A stretch of DNA of 64,000 bases from Diphasiastrum complanatum (taxonomy: Eukaryota; Streptophyta; Lycopodiopsida; Lycopodiales; Lycopodiaceae), in assembly GCA_029204225.1 (NCBI GenBank), contig MU832064.1, positions 25,171-89,170 of the forward strand. Reading direction: 5' to 3'. The notes beneath the pieces are model-generated. The model had not been told where the DNA came from. It worked only from the letters and a program-made list of their open reading frames with translations, and searched no databases. Below, piece by piece: positions 48,101 through 54,616 of the stretch; within the stretch, counting starts at the first letter, position 1, and each line of letters starts with the position of its first letter. The translations under genes and the position numbers were made by a program.

Positions 48101-51100
48101 CCACAGCTATAGGGTTTAAACAAGAAAAAGTTGAAGCAGCCAGAAACTTTTTAGAGGACCTAAACCAGATGATAGAACATGCTAAGCGTAGCATCAGGCA
48201 GTCCCAGGATCGAGCCAGGCATTATGCAGATCCGCACAGACGGGATGTGCAGTTCTCCGCTGGTGAGAAAGTCTACTTGAGGGTTCCAATTGACTCTAAA
48301 ACCCTCAAATCAGGAGTGTGTGCTGAGTTGTCTCCAAGGTATTGTGGTCCCTTTACCATCAGTAGGAGACTAGGTGAGGTCACCTATGAACTAGAACTCC
48401 CACACAGTAGTAAGGTTTTTCCAGTCTTTCATGTAAGTCAGTTACAAAAAGCCTTAACCAGATCAGAAAATCTGGTAGGGGACAGTGTTCTAGTTCTCCC
48501 ATTGGATCCTCAGCAACCTCCACATGAACCAGAGGAGATTCTTGATAGTAGAGAGACGCAGACTCGTCATACTCTATACCGAGAATATCTGGTTAAGTGG
48601 AATGATCAGCCTGTTGAGAATGCCACTTGGGAAAGAGGCAGCGTCCTTCGCAAGATTTTTCCAGACTTTGTCTTAGAGGACCAAGACGGTTCTTAAGGGG
48701 GAGGGAGTGTTACGAGCTCGTAACCAGTGCCGAACCCTAGAGAACACAGATAGGTCAGATACCACTGTCAGGGTTGTGTCCAGCGTACACGACCAACAGG
48801 CCAAGACAGTGTGAGTAGTGTGCCCCAGCACGGTCCATAGCCATGGCGGGCCTAACACACCCTGTCAACAGGATAGGGCTACCAGTTGGGTCCCGACGTG
48901 CAGTCGGCCACGTCAGTGACACATGGCCGACACTTGGCAGTTGCATGCTACCAGGTCTCACACTGGGCTAGGAGGGGCTTGCTCCATATCAGGGAGTAGG
49001 CAAGGTTGGGTGGATCAGTTAGAGTTTGCCCTACTGTGGTGTTAGGATCTATTACATACGGGCTCTGAAAATGGAGGATCAAAATGGTGCTGGAAGAAAA
49101 AGGACTATGGAGCATCGTGGAAGGAAGTGAACTTCCTCCAAAACCTGATCGTGAAGGAGTGGTGAATGCAGACGCAATGAGAACATTCGGAGCCAGAGAG
49201 AGGAAACCTTTTGTCACTATATGTCTCACTCTGGGAGAGATGCCAGCCACCTAGGTGCAAGATGCAAAGGATGCGAAGCAGGTCTGGGACACACTGGAGG
49301 GTATGTGATAAATGTGCTGTTGCTGAGGAGGCAATTGGCTACCTTGAAGATGAGCGAAGGTGACTCATTGCAGGAACACTTGGAAAGGATGAAGGCAATC
49401 GGGCGGCAACTGGAAGCAGCGGGTGCAGCAGTAGATAAGACTCATCTGGTGTTCACAATCCTGGATAGTCTCCCAGCCTCATATGATCCTCTGATCATGA
49501 TGCTTGAAAACAACAAGGTGGAGGATCTGGAATTGAATGTTGTCATACAGAGGCTACTTCAAGAAGATGGGAGAAGGAAGAGCCAGTCGACGAGGGATGA
49601 TTGGGAAGCTGACACTAAACGACAGGAGTGGATATTGAAAGGGAGGTCAAAGGCAGAGTTCAAACAAAGCTTCACATGTGGAAGAAGGCCAAGGAAACCA
49701 ACAGTTCGAGAAGAGAAAACAGATCATCTGCTACTACTGTCACAATCCTGGCCACATTGCAAGGGAATGTGCCAAGAGAGCTGAGGACATGAAGAAAAAG
49801 GGAGCGGTGCAGGTGAACATGGCTGAAGCAGAGCAGACAGAGGAGAACGTAGCTCTCATGGCTCTTGAAGATAATGTGCAGAAAGTCAGAATAAAGGTCA
49901 CTCCCAAGAAATGGAGGGAAAAAATGCCAATGGTGATTGACATATCAGACTCAGGAGAAAGGAGCAATGATGAAGCCTGGTATTTGGACTCAGGGGCGAC
50001 GGCACACATGACCTTCAACAGAAAAGTATTTTCAACATATGAGGATAACTTGGAGGAGAAGAGAGTAATAGTAGGGAATCGAAAATCCATCAAATCACCT
50101 GGATTAGGAATAGTACGATTAGCATTTGGCAGAGACAAAACGGGTGTGTTAAATGATGTGATGTATGTGCCTGAAGTATCAAAGAACCTCTTGTCGTAGA
50201 GTGGTTTGGAGCTGAAGTTCAAAGGCAACCACTGCATCATAATCAAGGATAAGGAAGAAATAGACAGTGTTGTAATTGACAAGGGCTTGTACAAACTGAT
50301 GGCCACAGTTGTAACAGACCATCAAGCACATATTACAGTATCAAGAACACAGAAAGATGCATTGTGGCATCGAAAAGCTTGGACACATAGGAGCTGCAAC
50401 GATGGAATTGATGAAATCCAAGGATTTGGTGAGCAATTTCGACTACGACAAGAATGTAGAACTGTACATTTGCGAAGCTTGTGCTCTAGGGAGACAGTAC
50501 AGGGAGCCTTTTAAGCAAAGGACTGGGACGGTGACACAAGGAATCCTAGAGCCGATACACAGATTTTTGCGGACCGATGGAAAAGGAATCAATAGGAAAG
50601 GCAAGGTACTTTGTCACGTTCATTGACGATTACAGTAGGAAGACATTTATATATGTCTTCCTACTGTAATCGTCAATGAAGGTGACAAAGTACCTTGCCT
50701 TTCCTACTGATTCCTTTTCCATCTGTCCGCAAAAATCTGTGTATCGGCACATCAGGACCAAGGATCAAGTGTTAGACAAATTCAAGGAATTTGTCACAAA
50801 AGTTGAAAACCAAATGGAGCTGAGGGTAAAAAGGGTGAGATCTGACAATGGAGGAGAATACATTGGAAACATGTTTAAGGAGTTCTGCAAAGAAAAAGGA
50901 ATTTACCATGACTTACACTCCTCAGCAGAACGGGATTGCTGAGAGAAAGAACCGCACTTTGTTGGATATGGCTAAATGTATGCTGCAGGAGAGGGGACTT
51001 CCAAAATCCCTATGGGCTGAAGCTATTAACACAGCAGTGTACATATCAAACAGAGTATCAAGCTTGGCCCTGAAAGGAGAAATTCCAAAAACAATTTGGT

Positions 51101-54100
51101 CTGGAGTAAAACCATCAGTAGGACACATGAAAGTATTTGGAAACAAAGTTTATGTGCATGTCCCTGAGGAACAAAGGAAGAAATTGAATGCAAGAGGAGT
51201 GGCTTGCATATTTGTCGGATATCCAGAAAATGCCATTGGATACAAGGTATATAACACTGTCGCACACAAGGTGACAATGTCAAGGGATGTAATTTTTGAA
51301 GAAGACATTGTGGAAGTGGAATCGGATGAGGTATCAAAGGATTAATGAACGAGAGGGGGTAAGCTTGGATAATGGACTCATGGAGGAACTACCTGAGATG
51401 TATCAGGGGAGATTTGAAGGGGAACCTGTAATTCAAGATGTGCAGGATGAAGCTACCTCAAAAGAAGTCAGGAATCATCTAGGGAGATCCGAGAGGTAGC
51501 ATAGGGTGCTTGAAAGGTTTGATGAGATGACCTTTTTCACAGATACACATAGAGGAAGGATACGTGAGCTAAAAGACTTTAATGAGGTTCAAGAAAGCCT
51601 GGAAAGAAAACACTGGGAGCAGGCAATGGCAAGCAAGATGGAATCAATCATGAAGGATCAAGCCTGGAAACTGGTCGACTTACCAGCAGGAAGAAAAGCA
51701 ATGGGATGCAAATGGGTTTTCAAAGTAAAGTTTCAAGCAGACGGGACAGTCGAGAGGTAGAGCAGGCTAGTTGCAAAAGGATACAATCAGGTGGAAGGAG
51801 TGGATTACATGGAGACCTTTGCCCTAGTTGTGAAGCTGACTTCTCTCAGGACTCTGATAGCATGGGCTGTAATTCACAACATGGAGATAGAACAGATGGA
51901 TGTGAAGACTGCAATTTTGCATGGAGAATTAGAGGAAGAGGTGTACATGGAACAGCCTATTGGCTTCAAGGATGGCAGCAACAAGGTATGCACACTCAAG
52001 AAAGCATTATACAGGCTAAAGCAATCGTCAAGAATTTGGTATCAAAGAATATACAATTTCTTGATTCAAATTGGACTTAATAGATGTTATGCTGACACAG
52101 GGATTTATGTCAAGATTACGTACGAGTGACCTGTTTTTGGCTATTGCATTATATGTAGATGACATTATAATATTTTGCGACAATAAAGAAGTCATGGATG
52201 AGTTTAAGGAGAGATTGAAGGGAGAGTTTGAGATGAAAGATCTAGGACTATTGTCTGAAATGGTTCTCTATAATGATAATCAAGGGTGTTTTTTTTAAGT
52301 AAGAATGCAGGTTTTCACAAGAAAAGTAAACATATCACAATCCAACATCATTTTGTCAGAGATTTGGTTCAAGAGGGGGAACTTAATTTAAAATTTTGTC
52401 CCACTAGCTATATGAATGCTGACATCATGACCAAAAAATTAAATAATCATAGGTTTGTGTTTCTGAGGAATCTGATGGGCATAACAGAATTCGAGGATAA
52501 TGTAAATAAGTGATTAGGGTTGACTGTGAAGTGAGAGAGGGATTGTTAGTTCATGGTTTCAGATCATGGTGACACTTCACAGTCAGCTGACATGTTAGTT
52601 AGTTGGTTAAATAGTTTTTATGATCAGGTTAGGCTCTTGTTTTTGGTTTTTGGCATACATGCTATATGTACTGTGAATATGGATCAATAACCACGCTTTT
52701 TGCAAATTGTGATTGCTTGTTGTCTTTTCATTCTGTGGTCTTGTCTGCATTCAAGGATCGAATGACTAATTGTTACTTGCACTAGAACATCTGTCTTGTC
52801 CTCATAGATCAGAAAATCGTTGGTCGACTTGGATTCACACTTCCAACCCCTTTGCTTTATGATTTCTTCCTGTATAAGATCTTTACAGGAAAAGAGCAAT
52901 TCCTGATAGTAAATGTTTTCTCAAATATTTTTGTTTTGGTAGGCTAGCAGTTGCTTGGTTTATTTGGTATTTCGATGTTTTTCAAAAGACCATTGCGTGC
53001 TTCGAATCATCTTCTCTCTGAATTAAGCTGCAAACCATTCACGGTATTAAGACCCCAACAACTAAAAACTAGATTATTTTTTGGTATCTCTAAACCTCTT
53101 GATAGACAGTCAAGAAGAGGTCCTTCAGTAGAATAGAATAATAGTCCCTAGGTTTTTATATCAATTTTCAAATAGTTTGAATTTTTCCATTCGCCTAACC
53201 TTGGATGATGGTGTTTGAATTATGCAAGACTTAACAGCCAGCCAGATTCCTGCAGTGGTATACGCTATGCCACCTACTACTGCAAGCTGGATTCCTTCCT
53301 CAGGTACAGATTGTATAGTTACGTCCTGAATGAAGCATACCATCATACATTTTCCTTCATGGAGATACCGGACCATCAAATAGGAGTGTATAGATGGTTC
53401 AGTGTAATCATTCAAGGAGTACAACTTTCATTGCAATTTCCATGACACCAATTGACGGGCTTGTGTTGCATTTTGAGTCGTACTTACAAAAGGAACAAGG
53501 AAAGGGGATAACTAGCTACGTCTCATCCTGTCAGCCTGATCCCTAGTCATTGACGAGAATTTCCTACAGGAGAGGAGTGTACAGCAGAGGGTAAACTGCC
53601 TATTGGATACATTGTTAGAAATAGCAAGTTCGATCCTTCATGAAGATTGAGGGAAGCACTACAAGTCACAACTATCTTTAACACCATATGAGCAATGATG
53701 GGATGGAAACTGCACCGAAAAACTCCTTAAGTTTTACCCCATACTAGTGAAAGAGAAATAACTCCAAGATTATATAAAGATCATGAGCAATTTCACAAAA
53801 TGGTTTGAGTCTCTCCTCGGGACCCAAGGTCAACTAGGAAAGATTCTGCTACGGTCACAGGGCCCCTTCAATCTCAAAGAGTATTTCAAAGATTTGAGTC
53901 TCACGCCTCTCCTTGCACATATGAACAAGAAGAACCCAGACTATAGCTCTTGCAAGGATGCAAGAACATTAGCATATATGTGGACAGATAGCTTAGAAAA
54001 TGATCAAGATAACGTTTATCCTCTGTAGCTGCTACGCACTGCAGAGCGTTATACGGCAACGACGAAGAAAAATTCGGTGTCGGACTGTAATTTCATCTTA

Positions 54101-54616
54101 TAATTCATCTCTCTCCTTAATCCGAGACTTTTGTTCATCAGTGTGCTTTATTAAAGTGAGGTAACAGATACCCACCAGTATAAGCTGAGCTGCATTAAAA
54201 TAGAGCTCAAATCTCATCATAAACCAAGAGATACCTGGGCAGACAGAATTGAAAGCTTAAGTAATGATTCTTCTCAAGATTCTCCACTCTAGAAATCAAG
54301 CATGATGGGGTAGAAGGTTACCAGCTGCTGCACCCTGAAAAGCACTGCAGTTGCTGTTAGCCCCAATTACTTTCAAAACTGTGCCATTCAAAATCGTGGT
54401 GTCATTATTAATATTTTGTAGTGCAAGCTGCAGAGCACGTAGAGCTTCTCTTCCAATCCGAGATTCTGTTGCCAAAAGCGTTCCAACTTTTACGGTACCT
54501 GCTCTCTGCGGGGTAGCAGCTGCATTGGCTCTCTGGAACAAAATCAATGAAACTAAAAGCAACACATACAAAGGAAAATATAAGGATATAATGAAGCGCC
54601 AGGTCAAACTCAGCAT
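25375..54616 (-). CDS. Glutamate receptor-like channel (GLR), five-exon gene
   Basis: Plant ionotropic glutamate receptor homologue: a ligand-gated, Ca2+-permeable cation channel subunit. The model joins 54616-54322, 45147-43787, 43663-43386, 26416-26005 and 25875-25375 (2847 nt, 948 residues, usual for the family). All splice sites are GT-AG and all phases agree. Order: signal peptide (residues 1-32, hydrophobic [17 protein letters not shown]); amino-terminal Venus-flytrap domain ([18 protein letters not shown]); S1 ligand-binding half ([28 protein letters not shown]); M1 ([18 protein letters not shown]); pore loop region; M3 ([21 protein letters not shown]); S2 ([30 protein letters not shown]); M4 ([17 protein letters not shown]); and a basic, Ser-rich cytosolic tail. 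Introns 1 and 3 (9.2 and 17 kb) are filled with retroelements; introns 2 and 4 are 123 and 129 bp. The pore-loop junction between exons 3 and 4 does not look canonical (see findings), so integrity is not certain. It resembles clade 3 GLRs. Confidence 0.88.
26005..26416 (-). CDS. GLR exon 4 (M3 and S2)
   Basis: It encodes [19 protein letters not shown], the M3 gate [16 protein letters not shown] and most of S2, ending SGWGF at the strong donor TTT|GTAAGT. The 5' edge at 26416 (ctaacag|CACTTTCC) is chosen because it is the AG whose phase fits exon 3. Homologous-looking sequence continues upstream (DANS before TFLEH lines up with FSFS of other GLRs), so the true 5' edge may differ. Confidence 0.8.
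26877..26922. repeat. (AG)n microsatellite in GLR intron 3
   Basis: About 46 bp of AG with one interruption. Reads as CT in the GLR transcript. Confidence 0.95.
27044..27419 (+). repeat. Gypsy 2 5' LTR
   Basis: AGTTATGGACTTGG ... CTTGTAACT, followed at once by the primer-binding site. Confidence 0.9.
27420..27431 (+). other. Gypsy 2 primer-binding site
   Basis: TGGTATCAGAGC, initiator tRNA-Met type. Confidence 0.9.
27445..28075 (+). repeat. Gypsy 2 leader repeats
   Basis: A 'gattggaggctgtccagcgc' motif recurs at about 27445, 27512, 27721, 27900 and 27980. A sister form (ggtagctatcgcccagcgcc) occurs at about 27643, 27822 and 28051. The block around 27600-27770 is repeated almost whole at about 27778-27950, giving a higher-order unit of about 177 bp. 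Open frames across it are repeat artefacts. Confidence 0.85.
28433..29454 (+). pseudogene. Gypsy 2 gag and aspartic protease
   Basis: The start ATG at 28433 gives [18 protein letters not shown] with a coiled-coil-like [17 protein letters not shown]. At about 28650 the gag core is deleted and the frame shifts to [19 protein letters not shown] (the frame open from 28675), then [18 protein letters not shown]. The zinc knuckle found in gypsy 1 is missing here. After TGA at 29143-29145 (an Arg codon in gypsy 1) comes protease with intact [16 protein letters not shown] and [16 protein letters not shown] at 29452-29454 stands where a Gln codon is expected. Both stops are explained by single C-to-T changes. 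Confidence 0.88.
29455..31029 (+). pseudogene. Gypsy 2 long frame of unknown ancestry, in phase with protease
   Basis: It continues in the protease frame. The first ~50 codons ([20 protein letters not shown] ... [20 protein letters not shown]) still resemble a gypsy protease-RT linker. The remaining ~440 codons match no RT, RNase H or integrase motif. The region is open for 500 codons from 29527, is rich in Trp, Phe, His and Cys, and contains scattered variants of a [10 protein letters not shown]-like motif (about 30213 and 30460, and again at 31435 before the chromodomain). Taken with the upstream part, frame 1 runs from 28675 to 31029 with only two internal stops. It may be an extended gag-like protein, or a decayed internal repeat that happens to be open. 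No function is proposed. Confidence 0.6.
31116..31754 (+). pseudogene. Gypsy 2 C-terminal chromodomain segment
   Basis: Frame 3 reads [19 protein letters not shown], then after two stops a second [10 protein letters not shown] motif, then [19 protein letters not shown] and the chromodomain [20 protein letters not shown], ending at 31754. It corresponds to the gypsy 1 C-terminus (QLLLQWDGRPIEEATWEP). Chromodomains of this type direct integrase complexes to heterochromatin in known chromoviruses, but here no integrase precedes it. 31755-31969 is the 3' non-coding part of the element. Confidence 0.85.
31970..32349 (+). repeat. Gypsy 2 3' LTR
   Basis: AGATTTATAGACTTGG ... CTTGTAACT. A 2-3 bp difference at the very start distinguishes it from the 5' copy. 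Confidence 0.9.
32392..32444. repeat. (AG)n microsatellite, preceded by (TG)n
   Basis: About 53 bp of AG after a short GTGTGTG run (32375-32387), 40 bp right of gypsy 2. Confidence 0.95.
32508..32746 (-). pseudogene. Copia RT C-terminal fragment
   Basis: The minus strand reads [19 protein letters not shown] and [20 protein letters not shown], the conserved end of copia RT. It is close to the same segment in copia remnant 3 at 23294-23569. No LTR is associated. Confidence 0.85.
33050..33600 (-). pseudogene. Possible LINE-type reverse transcriptase C-terminal remnant
   Basis: In one minus-strand frame: [34 protein letters not shown], stop, [38 protein letters not shown]. The arrangement 'R(T)SSH..E.GR..NIPRE ... 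EDE.HFL..CP.Y..+R' is typical of the zinc-binding tail of non-LTR reverse transcriptases. The central CxxC appears to be lost. It is short, with stops. The match is from memory of the motif and not from a search. Confidence 0.4.
33601..34123. other. Intron 3 sequence, nothing recognised
   Basis: No coding motif, LTR or repeat identified between the LINE-like remnant and the gypsy 3'-end fragment. Confidence 0.5.
34124..34342 (+). pseudogene. Gypsy 3-family pol C-terminus (chromodomain) fragment
   Basis: It reads [30 protein letters not shown], then (after loss of about 35 codons present at 48510-48590) [20 protein letters not shown] and [12 protein letters not shown]. The same C-terminus occurs at 40947, 42065 and 48696. 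The polypurine tract aagggggagggag follows. Confidence 0.9.
34355..34713 (+). repeat. Gypsy 3-family LTR (copy a)
   Basis: TGTTACGAGCTCGTGACC ... GGATCTATTACA, directly after the polypurine tract: the 3' LTR of the fragment at 34124. 34714-35138 shows a T/G-rich run at about 34765-34795 and no gene. Confidence 0.9.
35139..35452 (+). repeat. LTR-like segment with PPT before and PBS after
   Basis: It starts TGTTATAGCC after a purine tract (agagggggtagg, 35127-35138) and ends CCTTTACA, followed by TTGGTATCAGAACC (35453-35466), a near match to the initiator tRNA-Met site. No second copy is in the window. Confidence 0.55.
35467..37936. other. Intron 3 sequence, no confident gene
   Basis: It contains an (AG)n tract (36134-36191) and a stretch of imperfect GGTTCGAACC-type palindromic motifs (36380-36560). 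A minus-strand open segment at 35448-35717 ([20 protein letters not shown]) reads like protein but belongs to no family I recognise. Confidence 0.5.
36134..36191. repeat. (AG)n microsatellite
   Basis: About 58 bp of uninterrupted GA/AG in GLR intron 3. Confidence 0.97.
37937..39640 (-). pseudogene. Minus-strand Ty3-gypsy fragment: protease, RT, RNase H start
   Basis: From 39640 leftwards: [20 protein letters not shown]; protease [14 protein letters not shown] (DNG instead of DSG/DTG); RT N-terminus [54 protein letters not shown] deletion then removes the FGLxNAP block, and RT resumes at [20 protein letters not shown] with the FxDD catalytic pair. RNase H begins at [20 protein letters not shown] and ends at about 37937 after [12 protein letters not shown]. 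About 38940-39360 contains unrelated sequence between protease and RT. Truncated at both ends, with many stops. Confidence 0.85.
39911..40256 (+). repeat. Array LTR 1
   Basis: TGTTACGAGCACGTGACC ... GGATCTATTACA, 346 bp. Confidence 0.93.
40267..40947 (+). pseudogene. Array unit 1: integrase C-terminus and chromodomain, open frame
   Basis: 226 codons open from [20 protein letters not shown] to FVLEDQDGS and a stop. It has the end of the integrase core and the GPY/F-like region ([15 protein letters not shown]), [15 protein letters not shown], and chromodomain [20 protein letters not shown]. Compared with 48500-48590 it lacks the [12 protein letters not shown] stretch. It has no catalytic residues. 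Although open, it is a remnant created by the PBS-integrase deletion. Confidence 0.85.
40959..41304 (+). repeat. Array LTR 2
   Basis: 346 bp, nearly the same as LTR 1, directly after the purine tract ggtggagggag. Confidence 0.93.
41305..42076 (+). pseudogene. Array unit 2: integrase C-terminus and chromodomain, frameshifted
   Basis: Same content as unit 1 but with a frameshift at about 41640 (gtcgacacttg against gtctacttg in the longer element) and a stop at about 41968, where AAGTGG became AAGTGA. It retains the [19 protein letters not shown] stretch missing from unit 1. Confidence 0.9.
42077..42434 (+). repeat. Array LTR 3
   Basis: 358 bp. It contains the extra ctatatcagggagtagg stretch absent from LTRs 1 and 2 but present in copies a (34355) and 48708. 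Confidence 0.92.
42520..43000 (+). other. Primer-binding site and leader of the older gypsy 3-family element
   Basis: TGGTATCAGAGCC at 42520-42532 follows the older LTR after one base. Leader-like sequence continues for several hundred bases. No gag is found before GLR exon 3 (43663-43386), so the element is truncated here. Confidence 0.7.
43386..43663 (-). CDS. GLR exon 3 (end of S1, M1, start of pore region)
   Basis: The acceptor tgtttag|GATTTTGATGC gives [11 protein letters not shown], joining in frame with exon 2. It contains [21 protein letters not shown]1, and [13 protein letters not shown]. The best donor is CTCTG|GTTAGC, phase 2, splitting the Trp codon of the NILW motif that opens the pore helix. 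Beyond the donor the sequence agcttct..ccatg..ttttctgg looks like a decayed FSFSTMFFS segment. Confidence 0.85.
43787..45147 (-). CDS. GLR exon 2 (amino-terminal domain and S1)
   Basis: The acceptor acttgcag|CTATTGAACTG restores the codon split with exon 1 ([13 protein letters not shown]). The 1361-nt exon is open throughout and carries the ligand-sensing flytrap domain and most of S1 ([26 protein letters not shown]). The donor AAG|GTAGAT is phase 0. Confidence 0.93.
45630..46037 (+). repeat. Copia 4 5' LTR
   Basis: 408 bp. It contains about 130 bp (about 45730-45860) not present in the 3' LTR, which in turn has a short stretch (tatgatcaggttaggctc) missing here. Confidence 0.9.
46235..48696 (+). 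pseudogene. Gypsy 3 pol: RT C-terminus, RNase H, integrase, chromodomain
   Basis: It starts at the RT catalytic block [19 protein letters not shown] (46250), then [33 protein letters not shown], and RNase [17 protein letters not shown] with a frameshift at about 46700-46750. The frame then stays open from 46858 to 48696 except for TAG at 47596-47598. It holds [17 protein letters not shown] and ADALSKLP; an acidic insert ([20 protein letters not shown], about 47220-47280); H2C2 zinc-binding [14 protein letters not shown] and CQKCQV; and integrase D (SMDFIVGLP), D (VSDRDSKF), E ([11 protein letters not shown]), with all three catalytic residues kept. The chromodomain [19 protein letters not shown] follows. 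The N-terminal half (gag, protease, most of RT) is missing. Confidence 0.93.
48708..49056 (+). repeat. Gypsy 3 3' LTR
   Basis: TGTTACGAGCTCGTAACC ... GGATCTATTACA, 349 bp. Confidence 0.92.
49084..52513 (+). pseudogene. Copia 4 gag-pol
   Basis: Gag ([20 protein letters not shown], then QVWDTLEG) has a stop and a frame change. Zinc knuckle [20 protein letters not shown] is near 49735. Protease [17 protein letters not shown] is near 49980. Pre-integrase [18 protein letters not shown] and [10 protein letters not shown] follow after a frameshift. Integrase coding is interrupted by a palindromic duplication (50551-50748), then [14 protein letters not shown] and [18 protein letters not shown] shows [51 protein letters not shown] and the catalytic [10 protein letters not shown] (about 52150). 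A deletion then joins it to RNase H DNQG and [13 protein letters not shown], ending at 52513. Multiple breaks; dead. Confidence 0.93.
50551..50748. repeat. Nearly perfect 198-bp palindrome in copia 4 integrase
   Basis: Bases 50551-50648 and the reverse complement of 50651-50748 differ at only about four positions by eye, with almost no loop. The left arm is integrase coding sequence in the expected position (ending ...[13 protein letters not shown]); the right arm is its inverted copy. Confidence 0.95.
52544..52839 (+). repeat. Copia 4 3' LTR
   Basis: 296 bp, followed by the target-site duplication CTTCC. Confidence 0.92.
52845..54321. other. GLR intron 1 sequence upstream of copia 4, nothing recognised
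   Basis: No LTR or coding motif. The short open frames do not match known families and are not bounded by convincing splice sites. 45148-45624, the intron part next to exon 2, likewise shows nothing. Confidence 0.5.
54322..54616 (-). CDS. GLR exon 1 (signal peptide and start of amino-terminal domain)
   Basis: ATG at 54616 (context ttaccATGC) is the only Met before the hydrophobic leader; the open frame further upstream begins at a non-ATG codon. It encodes the signal peptide, then [21 protein letters not shown] and [22 protein letters not shown]. The donor is CAGCTG|GTAACC, phase 1. A possible acceptor (gatgcacag|attttg) about 38 bases upstream of the ATG could belong to a 5' UTR intron. Confidence 0.88.

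Larger units (their letters stand above)
46043..49056 (+). mobile_element. Gypsy 3: 5'-deleted chromovirus inside copia 4
   Basis: The right side is a full 3' LTR (48708-49056) preceded by the purine tract taagggggagggag. TACGG(GC) occurs at 46043 and again at 49057, consistent with a target-site duplication in the copia 4 primer-binding region. No LTR is found at the left side: sequence from 46048 to about 46235 is unplaced, and recognisable pol starts in the middle of RT. This is the longest member of the family that also forms the array at 39911. Confidence 0.85.
45630..52839 (+). mobile_element. Copia 4 in GLR intron 1, carrying a gypsy insertion
   Basis: LTRs 45630-46037 and 52544-52839 share TGTTAGTTCATGGTTTCAGA at the start and CTTGGATTCACA at the end. 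The target-site duplication CTTCC is at 45625-45629 and 52840-52844, and the polypurine tract gagagaggga precedes the 3' LTR. A gypsy 3 copy (about 46043-49056) interrupts the region just after the 5' LTR. Gag-pol (49084-52513) is damaged. Orientation is opposite to the GLR gene. Confidence 0.94.
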
